Source of the DNA: Streptomyces sp. A1277
Lineage (GTDB): Bacteria; Actinomycetota; Actinomycetes; Streptomycetales; Streptomycetaceae
Direction of reading: 5' to 3'
Assembly (NCBI RefSeq): GCF_004795015.1
Contig: NZ_SSBI01000002.1
Span: 1 to 64,000, forward strand
DNA length: 64,000 nt
In this document: piece by piece, positions 17,104-26,118 of the stretch
How the letters are laid out: each line of letters opens with the position of its first letter
How positions within the stretch are numbered: the stretch's first letter is position 1
The notes under the pieces: model-generated
What the model saw: only the letters and a program-made list of their open reading frames with translations
Databases searched by the model: none
Told to the model about the DNA's origin: nothing
Program-made: the position numbers and the translations under genes

Positions 17104-20100
17104 TCAGGAGATCGGGGGCTGCGTAGGACGGTTGAACGGGCCGGGTGCGATGTAGCGGACAGGGCCGCCCTTTGGGAGCAAATAGTCTACGATGGTTGCC
17201 CCCAGGGCGACAGGCCAGCCGAAGAGCCTGACGCCTGCTCTGCCGATCACACGTGTCGCCGGGCCGATCTGGATTCCCGAACTCACCGCTCCACCGACCT
17301 GTCCAGTGAAAAAGGGGCCAATGAATCCCATGAGGGATTCCTTCGCTTCGTCGAAGCGGCCGAGAATGGTCAGTGCAACAGTGTCGAATGCTCCACGCAG
17401 GCTGAAGAAGCCGACGATGTCCCGCACACCATCGGGAATCCCCGCATTGTCATACATGTCGAACTCGACGTCGTCATTGGATGAATCGTCCTGCGGACGG
17501 TACCCGTTCTCCTCGTTGTGCTGCGCCTCCTCACGCAGCTTCTTCACCTTGGCCTTCTGCTCCTCCTGATCCTTCGCTATGTAGGCCGCATAGGCTTCCC
17601 GCGCTGCCTGGTTGGCGGCCGCGGCGTCCTCGCCGGCGGCGATCGCGGCCGCACGGGCCTTGTTCGCGGACGAGGCGGCGCTCGCCGCTGAGTTGCTGGC
17701 CTGGACCGCGGAGGCGGTGGCCTTCTTCGCCGAGTAGTTCGCGGCCCGGCTGGCTTTCTGCGCGGTCGCGGCAGCCGACTTGGCCCGCTGCGCTGAGGCG
17801 GCCGCCCGCTCCGCCGACTTGTCCGCAGCCTCCGAACTGGCGCGGGCGCGGTCCGCGTGCTCCCCGGCCGTCTTGGCCGAGGCCGCCGCCGCGTCGGCGT
17901 AGCCCTTGGCTTCTGCGGCAGCGCCCCGTGCACGGGCGGCCGCCTCCGAGGCGAGGTTGGCGTCCTGGTGCGCGGTGAACGCGGCCTTCGCAGCGAGGCT
18001 GACCTGCGCCTGGACGGCCGCCACGTGTGCGGCGGTGTCCTCGTCCGCCTGAGCCTGCTCGTACTGGATCCGGGTCACGAACACCGAGCGCATCCATGCG
18101 GGACCGGCCATGGAGTTACGCGCGGCAGCTTGTACGTAGGATCCGCCGTTCTCCAGGATCCGCAGGGTTTCGACCTTCTCGTCGTCCGCGAGCGCCTTGG
18201 GGTACCCCGAGGTCAGGAACGTACACAGCGCTGGTGCCGAACCATCGTCCATAGCCGCGTTGCCGGCGGCCGTCACGCCCGGGCCCGCGCCTTCCATCAC
18301 ACGGAGGGTCTGGATCCGGAATTCATCGAACTGCGTCTCGAGGATTCCGACCGTCAGGTACTCCTTGATCGCCTCGTGGCCCTGGGCGAGCACGGATTCC
18401 GCGGCGGCCGCGGTCTTGGCCGTGCCAATCTGCGCGAAGTGCAGCAACGCTTCCCGGTCATCGGCCTCCGCCGCCTCGACGCGACCGCTCTCCAGCCAGA
18501 TCAACATGTCGTCATCGGTGCCGGCCAGGGCCTGCCCCGCAGACTGCCGGGTCCAGACACTGCTGCTACCGAGCAGGTTCACCGCGGCCTTACGGGCGAG
18601 GGCGGCGGCGCCAGGCTTGTCCGAACCGGCCTTGGCCTCGGCGCCGTCGATGAGCTGCTTGGTCTCCGCGTCCATCTGCGCGGCCTGCGTCCGGGCGTTC
18701 TTGTCAACGGCAGCGGTCTCGTCCTGTATCTGTTTCAGGAGCGTCGCGTCCTCAGTGGTGTCCGACTCGTCCTGCTCGAGCATGACCTGCTCGGCCTCGC
18801 GGGCCACCTTCTGGACGTTGGCCGCCTGGAGGGCGGCGTCCGTGGCCACGTTGGCGGCATCGCGGGCCGCCTTCGCGTGTGCCGTGGCCTTCTTGGCCTC
18901 CGCGTCCGCCTCACCCGCGTGATCGGCCGCGTCATTGGCCGCCTTGGCCGCGGCTTCCGCGTGGTCGGCCGATGAGTTGGCCGCCCTGTGAGCCTCGCGG
19001 GCGGCCGAAGCCGCCGTACCGGCAAGGCGCTGGGAGCGGTCGGCGGCCGCGGTGGCCTGCCCGGCCGCCGAGCGCGCCTGGGCGGCGGCCCGGCGTGCGC
19101 GTGCCGCCTCACTCGCCGAGACGCCCGACTGCTCGCTCGCCGTCACCGCGGCTGCCGCTGCCGCTGCCGCGTTCGTTCCGGCGCTGGCGGCCGCGATCGC
19201 CGATTTGCCCGCCGCGGCACTCGCGTCCGCCGCCCGCAATGCCGCGGTCGCGGCCGTACGGGCACCCTTGGCCGCGTTGCTCGCGGCTTCGGCTGCCTTT
19301 CGGGCGTTGGCCGCCTGGCCGGCATCAGCGATCGCAGCGTTCGCACGCTGGTACGCCGTGACCGCCGCCCGGCCCGCGAGCGTCGCAGCCGTGGCCGCGT
19401 TCGCAGCGGCCTGCGATGCGGTACGTGCCGCGGTCACCGCGGTGTTCGAGGCCTTCATGGCCGTACGAGCTGCGGCGGCCGCACCCTCGGCAGCCTGGGC
19501 GGCTCGGGTGGCGGCGCGGCCTGCCTTGTCGGCGTCACCCTTCGCTTCCTGGGCCTCCAGCGCCGCCTTCTGCGAGGCGGTCTTCGCCAGAGCCGTCGCC
19601 TTCTCCGCCCGGGTGGCCGCTTCCTGCGCGTCCTCGGACTCGGCCTTGGCCGTGTCACCGGCCTTGACCGCGAGCTCGGCAAGCTGCGTGACCGTCAGCA
19701 GCTCCTGGTCGCGCGCGCGCGCCACATGCTGCCCGGACTCCAGGAACTTGACCCGGTCCTGCGGCGAACCGTTCATCGCACGCTCACCGGCCAGCTGCAC
19801 GGCCGGTCCGCCGGCGGCCATGAGGGACAGAATCCTGACGCGGTTGTCCTCTTCCTCGCCCTTGGGCCACCCTGTCTTGAAGAACTCCTCAAGGGCTTCC
19901 GGGGTTCCGTCGTCAAGGGCCGCCTCACCCTCGCGCTGCACACCCCTGCCGCCCTCGCTCATCGCCCGCAGCACCGCGACGCGCCGGTCGTCCTGCAGCG
20001 GCGCCTTGTATCCGGACTCCACGAAGTGGAGTACGTCCTGGTCGGTGCCGGACAGAGCTGCCTGTGCCGCCGCGTCGACTCCCTTTCCTGAAGTCGAAAG

Positions 20101-20409
20101 CATCCTAAGGATCGCCATGCGCGCGTCTTCCACCTGTGCGCGGTGCAGTCCTCCGTCCAGAAAGGCGCGCAGGTCGTCAACCGTGCCGGTCAGTGCCTTC
20201 GCTGCCTCACGCTGCACTCCTCTGCCGCCGTTCATCCATGCCTCGACGGCCTGGGACCGGGCACCTGCCGGCAGCCCGGTGAGCCCGGCCGATGGAGCTG
20301 CTTGCGCAGGGACCGTGGCGCGCATGACCGTCGATGCGGCCAATACAGTCAACACCCGCCGTCTCGTCCAACCGGCGCGTGGCCCGTTTCCGCTCCCTGA
20401 TCGACTCAT
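17104..20409 (-). CDS. Large exported ALF-repeat / Ala-rich coiled-coil protein (polymorphic-toxin-like)
   Basis: The 1101-residue protein begins with a Tat-type leader (TRRRVLTVLAAS, cleavage probably after AQA, ~38). Residues ~45-250 and ~640-800 hold ALF-type repeats (about 43 residues; R..V...GG.GV...A..AL.GT...L..F...G pattern). Between and after them are very long Ala-rich heptad regions (~250-600 and ~830-970) that should form a rod. The last ~110 residues are different: a Gly/hydrophobic segment (IVGFFSLRGAF..., LMGFIGPFF, FGWPVALGATIVDYLL) that could be membrane-active. ALF repeats are known from secreted polymorphic toxins of Actinobacteria. No nuclease motif is seen in the tip, so toxicity is inference; a structural surface protein is the alternative. 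Confidence 0.65.
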   Translation of the reverse strand: MSRSGSGNGPRAGWTRRRVLTVLAASTVMRATVPAQAAPSAGLTGLPAGARSQAVEAWMNGGRGVQREAAKALTGTVDDLRAFLDGGLHRAQVEDARMAILRMLSTSGKGVDAAAQAALSGTDQDVLHFVESGYKAPLQDDRRVAVLRAMSEGGRGVQREGEAALDDGTPEALEEFFKTGWPKGEEEDNRVRILSLMAAGGPAVQLAGERAMNGSPQDRVKFLESGQHVARARDQELLTVTQLAELAVKAGDTAKAESEDAQEAATRAEKATALAKTASQKAALEAQEAKGDADKAGRAATRAAQAAEGAAAAARTAMKASNTAVTAARTASQAAANAATAATLAGRAAVTAYQRANAAIADAGQAANARKAAEAASNAAKGARTAATAALRAADASAAAGKSAIAAASAGTNAAAAAAAAVTASEQSGVSASEAARARRAAAQARSAAGQATAAADRSQRLAGTAASAAREAHRAANSSADHAEAAAKAANDAADHAGEADAEAKKATAHAKAARDAANVATDAALQAANVQKVAREAEQVMLEQDESDTTEDATLLKQIQDETAAVDKNARTQAAQMDAETKQLIDGAEAKAGSDKPGAAALARKAAVNLLGSSSVWTRQSAGQALAGTDDDMLIWLESGRVEAAEADDREALLHFAQIGTAKTAAAAESVLAQGHEAIKEYLTVGILETQFDEFRIQTLRVMEGAGPGVTAAGNAAMDDGSAPALCTFLTSGYPKALADDEKVETLRILENGGSYVQAAARNSMAGPAWMRSVFVTRIQYEQAQADEDTAAHVAAVQAQVSLAAKAAFTAHQDANLASEAAARARGAAAEAKGYADAAAASAKTAGEHADRARASSEAADKSAERAAASAQRAKSAAATAQKASRAANYSAKKATASAVQASNSAASAASSANKARAAAIAAGEDAAAANQAAREAYAAYIAKDQEEQKAKVKKLREEAQHNEENGYRPQDDSSNDDVEFDMYDNAGIPDGVRDIVGFFSLRGAFDTVALTILGRFDEAKESLMGFIGPFFTGQVGGAVSSGIQIGPATRVIGRAGVRLFGWPVALGATIVDYLLPKGGPVRYIAPGPFNRPTQPPIS

Positions 20410-20706
20410 GTCGAAGAATCACCATCCCGAATGTGCGTCAAACTGCGGCACCCGAAAGCACTTTTAGCCCCTGCGCAATGGGATGCCCCGGACAGGGTCG
20501 CAAACAGTACAAGCGCGCGAGAGTATGGCGCAACTGAGCGGACAAATACCGCAGTTGGGTTTTCGGGCGCATAATCCGGGACTATTTGCTGTTGCTTTAT
20601 TGGCTCTTTACTGGGCCGGTTTACCGGTGATAGGTTCATCCTCTTCCGACAGTCATGCGCGTGCTCAACTCAAGTGCCCCTGCTGCGAGTCGAGTGCGCC
20701 TCACCC
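20410..20706. other. Divergent promoter region, relatively AT-rich
   Basis: About 300 bases separate the minus-strand ALF-repeat gene from the plus-strand secreted protein. GC drops visibly (TTTGCTGTTGCTTTATTGG around 20580-20600), as expected for divergent promoters. A small inverted repeat CCGGTTTACCGG lies near 20615. I cannot assign -10/-35 boxes with confidence. Confidence 0.4.
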
Positions 20707-21213
20707 ATGAAGCGAGTTTCGATGAAGAAGTCTGTGCGCCTGATCGGCGTGGCCCTTGCCGGGGGAGCCCTTGCATTCGCGTGCGTAGCCCAGGCCGTAG
20801 GTGCAGCACCGTCCGTCACGCGGGCTGGTGCGGATAAAATGCCTTACGCGGTCGAGGATTTCAACTATCCGGGAGCAGATAAAATCCTTGCGGAGCAAGG
20901 GCTCAAGCTCAAGCGAGGCGATGGGCACATCACGCTCACGGATTGCGGAAGCGATCCCGACATCCTCCGGTTCATCGGTCGTGACCGCGATGACTTCTGC
21001 TTCCGGGTCACCGGCCCGAAGGGGTATCTCACACTGGAAGTCCCTAACGTCACCGGCGTGCAGACCAAGGACCACACAGCGCATCTCGAAATGACGGTCG
21101 ACGACGACATAGAGACCTACGACATCGCAAAAAACAAGTGGCAGGGCGTGGGTGAGACCACGGACCCGAGCCAGCGTGACCACGTTCTCGTGGAGATCAC
21201 CACCGGTAGCTGA
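20707..21213 (+). CDS. Small secreted protein, unknown function
   Basis: A 168-residue protein with an Sec signal peptide (MKKSVRLIGVALAGGALAFA, cleavage likely after AVGAA). The mature part has two Cys (TDCGSD and DDFCF) that could form a disulfide, and a beta-rich pattern with VTGPKGYLTLEVPNVTGV. I do not recognise the family. ATG 20707 is used; an in-frame ATG at 20722 would still give a full signal peptide. It is followed after 81 bases by the exported pseudo-protease gene in the same direction, so they may share a transcript and act together outside the cell. Confidence 0.6.
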   Translation: MKRVSMKKSVRLIGVALAGGALAFACVAQAVGAAPSVTRAGADKMPYAVEDFNYPGADKILAEQGLKLKRGDGHITLTDCGSDPDILRFIGRDRDDFCFRVTGPKGYLTLEVPNVTGVQTKDHTAHLEMTVDDDIETYDIAKNKWQGVGETTDPSQRDHVLVEITTGS

Positions 21214-21294
21214 CTCCCCTCACGCTCGCGGGGCGTGCGCTCACCCGCTACCTCTCACAGCACCATGTCTCCTCTCACAGAAGGTTCTGAGAAC

Positions 21295-23502
21295 GTGCCT
21301 ACCAGACGATTTCGCCTCGCGCGGAGCACCGCACTGCTGGCTGCCACAGCCGCCGTCGGTGCTTTCACCAGTACTCCGGCCCAAGCGGTCGCCGGTGCCC
21401 CGGTGACGGACGATGCCTACGCGTACACCGCCAGTCTCCTCATCGGCGACACTCAAAGGGCCTGCTCCGGCACCCTCATCGATCCCGAGTGGTTGCTCAC
21501 CGCGGCCAGTTGCTTCGCCGACGATCCGTCAAGCAGTCTCGCGGTGCCCGCAGGCAAGCCGCAACGGAAGACCACCGCGACCATCGGCCGCTCCGACCTC
21601 ACCGGCACCGACGGCGCGGTACGCGAGGTCGTCGAGCTCGTCCCGCGCACCGACCGCGACGTGGTCCTGGCCCGCCTGAACCGGCCGGTCACCAACGTCG
21701 CCCCCGTCGCCATGGCTACGACCGCGCCCACCGCGGGCGAGGAGCTGAAGCTCGCCGGCTACGGCCGCACCAGTACCGAGTGGGTGCCGTTGAAACTGCA
21801 CACCGGTGCGTTCTCGGTGGACACGTCCACCGCCACCACGGCCACCGTCACCGGCAAGGACGGCGTGGCCGCGTGCATGGGCGACACCGGCGGCCCGCTG
21901 GTGCGGGTGGCGGGCGGCACACACCAGCTGGCAGCCCTGACCAGCCAGTCGTACCAAGCAGGGTGCCTCGGCGTCGACGCGACCGTGACCGACACCGGCG
22001 GCATCGCCGCCCGCGTCGACGACCTGGCCTCCTGGGTGAACTCCAAGGTCGGGGCGGTCCGCATCACCGACATCAACTGCGACGGCACCGAGGACATCGC
22101 CATCGCCGACCCCGGTGCGGCCGTCGGCGGCGGCAACGACGCGGGACTCGTCCGGGTCGTGTACGGCGGCGGAAAGGGCACTGCGGAGATCAGCCAAGAC
22201 CTCGGCTGGGTGCCGGGCACTTCCGAGGCCGGCGATCGGTTCGGTGAATCCCTCGCCACCGTCGACTACGACGAGGACGGCTGCACCGACCTGGTCGTCG
22301 GCACCCCGGGCGAGGACATCGGCACCGCGCCCGACGCCGGCATGGTCGACATCCTGCACGGAGCCCCGAGCGGCCTGGGCTCGGGTGCGACGAAGGTCAC
22401 CCACTTCGAGCAGGGTGTCGGCTCCGGTTCCCTGGCCTCGTCCGCCAGCGAAAGCGGCGACCGCATGGGCCACGCCCTCGCCGCCGGCACGACCGCGGCC
22501 GGCGTTCCGTTCGTGGTGATCGGCGTGCCCGGCGAGTCCCTCGGCAGCGTCGCCAAGGCGGGCATGGCCGTCTACGCGTACGGCACCACCAATGTCACGT
22601 TCGGCCAGGACAGCACGGGCGTGCCGGGCACCGCAGAGAAGGACGACGGTTTCGGCAGCGCCGTCGCCGCCGACGCCAACCACATGGTCATCAGCGCCCC
22701 CGGCGAGGCCGTCGGGTCCAAAGCCGACGCCGGCACCCTGGCGGTCTTCAGGCACACGCTGAACTCCGAGCACCGCCCCACCGCGTTGTTCGGCCTCGAC
22801 CAGGATCTGGACACGGTCTCCGGCACTGCCGAGCCCGGTGACCAGTTCGGCGCGTCCTTGGCTCTCGTTCCGTACCGCCCCTCGGGCGCGGTGGCCGCCA
22901 CCGAGTCGATCCTCGCGGTCGGTTCGCCGGGCGAGGACGTGAGCATCGGCGGCGTCGACAAGGTCGACGCGGGCATGGCCCACACGTTCCGCGTCACCTC
23001 CTCGGGCACGTACAGCGAGCTCAACACGTACATGTCGGGCACTGCCGACGATGACGTGACGGGCACTTCCGAGGCCGGTGACCGCTTCGGCGCCACCGTG
23101 ACAGCCGTGAACACCGCGCCGCGCGCGGTGAGCACCACGGCGACCGTGAAAATGGCTGTCGGCGTCCCGGACGAGGCCCTCGGAACGGTGGCCAAGGCGG
23201 GCGCGATCAGCACCTTCTCGCTCCTGGGCGCGCCCGGCGCCAACGACGTCTTTCTGGAGGCAGGCAAGAGGGGCCTCCCCGGCACCGCCGGCGCCAACCA
23301 GTCCCTGGGCTCGAGCATCCACTTCACCGGCACCAGGCTGTATGTCGGCATGCCCTACGGTCCGTCCAGCTACGGCGCCCTGCATGCCTTGCCGATGTCC
23401 AACGTAACCGCCGGCGAAGCGGTCACCGCGATCACCACCTACCAGCCCGGCCAGGGCGGCCTCCCGGCCGCCGGCGTCGACTTCGGCCACACGGCGCGGT
23501 AG
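21295..23502 (+). CDS. Secreted FG-GAP protein with catalytically dead trypsin-like domain
   Basis: The 735-residue exported protein has a signal peptide to AQA (~32), a chymotrypsin-like domain (~35-250) and a C-terminal FG-GAP/integrin-type propeller. The propeller repeats are of the type GDRFG.SLA..D...D..D..VG.PGE. In the protease domain the usual TAAHC box reads TAASC (His to Ser) and the GDSGGP box reads GDTGGP (Ser to Thr), while the Asp region (DRDVVLARL) remains. Two of three catalytic residues are gone, so it is probably a binding or adhesion protein, not a protease. GTG 21295 is chosen because AGAAGG precedes it; earlier in-frame ATGs lack a ribosome site. Confidence 0.78.
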   Translation: MPTRRFRLARSTALLAATAAVGAFTSTPAQAVAGAPVTDDAYAYTASLLIGDTQRACSGTLIDPEWLLTAASCFADDPSSSLAVPAGKPQRKTTATIGRSDLTGTDGAVREVVELVPRTDRDVVLARLNRPVTNVAPVAMATTAPTAGEELKLAGYGRTSTEWVPLKLHTGAFSVDTSTATTATVTGKDGVAACMGDTGGPLVRVAGGTHQLAALTSQSYQAGCLGVDATVTDTGGIAARVDDLASWVNSKVGAVRITDINCDGTEDIAIADPGAAVGGGNDAGLVRVVYGGGKGTAEISQDLGWVPGTSEAGDRFGESLATVDYDEDGCTDLVVGTPGEDIGTAPDAGMVDILHGAPSGLGSGATKVTHFEQGVGSGSLASSASESGDRMGHALAAGTTAAGVPFVVIGVPGESLGSVAKAGMAVYAYGTTNVTFGQDSTGVPGTAEKDDGFGSAVAADANHMVISAPGEAVGSKADAGTLAVFRHTLNSEHRPTALFGLDQDLDTVSGTAEPGDQFGASLALVPYRPSGAVAATESILAVGSPGEDVSIGGVDKVDAGMAHTFRVTSSGTYSELNTYMSGTADDDVTGTSEAGDRFGATVTAVNTAPRAVSTTATVKMAVGVPDEALGTVAKAGAISTFSLLGAPGANDVFLEAGKRGLPGTAGANQSLGSSIHFTGTRLYVGMPYGPSSYGALHALPMSNVTAGEAVTAITTYQPGQGGLPAAGVDFGHTAR

Positions 23503-23515
23503 CCCCGCGCCCTCC

Positions 23516-23550
23516 GAGGGACAGGTCAGGCCTGCCCTCATTACCTTTTT
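23516..23550 (+). terminator. Probable rho-independent terminator
   Basis: An imperfect hairpin (GAGGG..AGG ... CCT..CCCTC, 23516-23539) is followed by CCTTTTT (23544-23550), 14 bases after the stop of the FG-GAP protein gene. Stem, position and T-run fit an intrinsic terminator. Confidence 0.5.
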
Positions 23551-23795
23551 GAGGTCCCGCTACGGGCTCCCGGCCTCCGGGCCCGGCATGGCTGTGTCCC
23601 CCTGTCGAACGGATGACCTGGGGGGTGGTGTCACCGGGCCCGAGGGGTGCCGTCGGAGACGCTGATGAGAGGTCCGACCACCGCCCGGCCGGGCGCAATG
23701 CCCGGCCATCTGCGGGCGGCAGGTCTGCATAACGTGGATGCGCGAGGACGACCCCGAAGCCAGGCCACCACCGGCACCGAGTGAGTGGGGGCACG

Positions 23796-23967
23796 GTGAT
23801 CGACACCGGCAGCATGGGCGTCTTCCTCGGCCTGGACGCCGGCAATAGCAACACACCACGGTCACGGGCTGACCCCGGCCGGCAAGAAGGTCTTCGACAA
23901 ACCGCTGTCCAACATCGAACCCAAGCTGCGGGCCTTCGACAAGCGGCGAGACAAGTTCGGCACCGTC
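23796..23967 (+). pseudogene. IS110-family transposase N-terminal remnant
   Basis: The start MGVFLGLDAGNSN followed, after a one-base frame change, by HHGHGLTPAGKKVFDKPL and EPKLRAFDK is the N-terminus of IS110-type (DEDD) transposases. Homology stops near 23967, where an oppositely oriented IS5 fragment takes over. Non-functional. Confidence 0.75.
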
Positions 23968-24140
23968 CCCAGCCGGCGCCCCCTTTCGCGGGCGCCGGCG
24001 GCGTGCTCGTGGGCCCGGTTGATCGTGGATCGTCCGAGACCGTCCACTCCACAGCCCCGACGGAGTCGTTGGGGCCCTGGACATCTTTGAGCAGGCGGCC
24101 CCAGGTTCCGTCCGCCTCCCAGCGGGCGAACCGCTCATGA
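23968..24140 (-). pseudogene. IS5-family transposase fragment
   Basis: On the minus strand the sequence reads ERFARWEADGTWGRLLKDVQ, GAVEWTVS and, after a frame change, STINRAHEHAAGAR. These are consecutive conserved pieces of IS5-type transposases, including the first catalytic Asp region. Both flanks of the gene are missing and there is at least one frameshift. Confidence 0.75.
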
Positions 24141-24191
24141 CCGCCTGCCACGGCCCGGACCGCTCTGAAAGATCCCGCCACGGAGCCCCCG

Positions 24192-24370
24192 TCTGCTTGG
24201 CGTGGCCCTGAACACCGTCAAACGCTACGCCCGCATGCCCGAACCCCAGGCCCTGCGCATCGCCCCAGCCTACCGGCCCCACCCCCCTCGACCCCTACCG
24301 CGACCACCTGCGCCATCCCCCTCAGGGACAGCGTCGCGCGGCCGGTACGAAAGCGGCGAAGACCGCGCCG
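24192..24370 (+). pseudogene. ISL3-like transposase fragment
   Basis: The translation LGVALNTVKRYARMPEPQAL then IAPAYRP and, after a frame change, LDPYRDHLRH corresponds to a helix-turn-helix and linker region of ISL3-like transposases. Start, catalytic core and end are absent. It is the third decayed transposase in 600 bases. Confidence 0.6.
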
Positions 24371-24388
24371 GACTGGTCCAGGGCAGTC

Positions 24389-24420
24389 CTTCCATCTCCC
24401 CTCGCGAGGGGAGATGGAAG
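24389..24420. repeat. Perfect 32-nt palindrome
   Basis: Left arm CTTCCATCTCCCCTCG (24389-24404) is followed at once by its exact reverse complement (24405-24420), with no loop. It lies between the ISL3-like scrap and the AlbA-domain gene. It could be an operator, a cruciform, or the leftover end of an IS. There is no T-run, so a terminator is less likely. Confidence 0.6.
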
Positions 24421-24632
24421 CAGTCATACGGCAGGGGCAGACGAGCCCACCCACCTGCACTCGCCGCTCAGCCCGGGGCACCGCACCGGGTGCGGGGGCA
24501 ACCTCTAGTCGAGGATCCGCAGTTCGAGCCGCTGGTGGAGCGGTGGTCCACCGCGTCGGGTCGGGGCTGCTGCGCCCAGCCGGACCCGGTAACTCGGTGT
24601 GGAGATCGGGTCATCGGTGGAGTATGGGGGGG

Positions 24633-25997
24633 ATGAACAACTCTTTGTTCGCCGCGTCGGCGGCGGATCTGACGATCGATCGCATCCGTGCCCTCGCCGC
24701 GCGTCCGGACCAGGTGGAGAGCCTGACGCTGGAGTACAAGAGCGAGTACTCCTCCAGCCTGGTGCAGACCATCGCGGCGATGGCGAACACCTACGGTGGC
24801 ATGATCCTGGTCGGTATCAACGACAAGGTGGGACCGGGCGTCGAGCGGGTCGTCGGCGTCGACGCTCAGCCGACGATCGACCAGATCGTCAGCGGGTGCA
24901 GCACGATTCTCGATCCGCCCTGGGAGCCGGCCTTCTTCAACGTGCCCCTCGACGACGGGTCGGGGCGCAGCGTGGTGGTGGTCCGCGTGGACGCCGATGT
25001 TGCGCCCCGGCCGGTGCTGATAAAGCTGAAGGCGCCGATCCGGCTGAGCGGGCGCAATGCCACCGCCGACCGTAACCGGATTCTCCAGCTCGTCCGGGAG
25101 GAGCCGTCGGCGAGGGTGCTGCCCATGGGGCAGAACGTCATGTCCCCGAACCTGGACAGGGACAACGAGGGCAAGGCCACCGCCGACTTCATCCTGCGTA
25201 CCGGCATCAACCTCCCGATGGGAGAGGCCGGCGCCTGGCGCCCGCTGTCGGAGAGGGCTGTCGCCGCTTTCGCCCAGGCACTGGACGACTCTGCCTTCCC
25301 CCAAGCCTTGCGCAACCTCGGGAACGGAGCGATTGACTACGTCACGGGATTCCGCCGGCTCGGGCACAACAAGGCCCGGAAGGCGCGGCTGGTGTGGCAG
25401 GCCACCACCGGCCAGCCCACCGACAAGACGCACCTGGTCGAAGCAATCGTGTCGATCGACCTTCCCGAGCCCTATGCCTCTGCGGCGATATCTCCGGTCG
25501 CAAGCGTCACCATCGACATCATCGCCCGGGTCTGCCAGTACGCCGAGGGACGCGGAAAGCAGGGGTGGACGCACCGGTACCCGGTGCCGGACCTGGCCGT
25601 CCTGTTCGACGGACTACTGGAGAGCGCCGTCGATCCCAAGGTCGTCGCGGAGATCGCCCGCATCGCCGACATCGACACCGCCCTGGTGGCGCGGCCGCGC
25701 GAGCTCCACCTCGTCGCGGACCGGCACATCAAGGAACTCCTCTCCTCCCACGGTCTGCAGGAGATCCCGGGCGTCGGCCGGCGGCGTCTTCCGCGCCAAG
25801 CCGGCCCTGAGCCTGCGCAGCTTCACCGACCGCCAGGAGCAGGTCGACAACTGGCTCCGCCAGCTCGGCCTAGACGCCGGCCTGACCGGCATGGAGAGCC
25901 TGGTCGAGAGCTACCGGGCCACCGCCCCGACGCCGGTGTAGCCCGTAGGACGCCAAGGTCGTGGTCGCCTGCTACCGGTCCCCGCCTCACCTCTTGA
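24633..25997 (+). CDS. AlbA-type (Schlafen-like) DNA-binding domain protein, frameshifted near the end
   Basis: Residues ~20-150 carry the AlbA_2 pattern: LEYKSEYSSSLVQTIAAMAN, TYGGMILVGINDK, VVGVDAQPT, IRLSGRNATADR. Such domains bind nucleic acid and often occur in defence islands. The rest is a helical domain without recognised motifs. From about 25780 the frame becomes Arg/Pro-rich nonsense and runs to 25997. One frame over, good sequence continues (GVFRAKPALSLRSFTDRQEQ ... SLVESYRATAPTPV) and stops at 25941. One extra base in GGCCGGCGGC would explain this, so either the gene is mutated or the sequence has an error. The ATG follows a G-rich ribosome site. It lies ~180 bases upstream of the nuclease-helicase pair, same strand. 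Confidence 0.68.
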   Translation: MNNSLFAASAADLTIDRIRALAARPDQVESLTLEYKSEYSSSLVQTIAAMANTYGGMILVGINDKVGPGVERVVGVDAQPTIDQIVSGCSTILDPPWEPAFFNVPLDDGSGRSVVVVRVDADVAPRPVLIKLKAPIRLSGRNATADRNRILQLVREEPSARVLPMGQNVMSPNLDRDNEGKATADFILRTGINLPMGEAGAWRPLSERAVAAFAQALDDSAFPQALRNLGNGAIDYVTGFRRLGHNKARKARLVWQATTGQPTDKTHLVEAIVSIDLPEPYASAAISPVASVTIDIIARVCQYAEGRGKQGWTHRYPVPDLAVLFDGLLESAVDPKVVAEIARIADIDTALVARPRELHLVADRHIKELLSSHGLQEIPGVGRRRLPRQAGPEPAQLHRPPGAGRQLAPPARPRRRPDRHGEPGRELPGHRPDAGVARRTPRSWSPATGPRLTS

Positions 25998-26118
25998 GGG
26001 TGTCTACTGCGGCACCCACCTCTCCGCTGACCACTCGATAGGGTGACCTGGCCGAGGGGCTGCCTCGGTCCCCTGCATCGGGTGCGGTGAGGGTGTTTGG
26101 GACGAGCAGGGGGTTCGG

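Noticed and set aside
17600..19680. Possible tandem DNA repeats in the Ala-rich coiled-coil region
   Set aside because: The repetition comes from Ala-rich heptads with GCC/GCG codons; no exact tandem DNA unit is visible.
21529..23541. A 670-codon minus-strand frame across the FG-GAP protein gene
   Set aside because: Shadow of the real plus-strand gene; composition is low-complexity and no start signal is seen.
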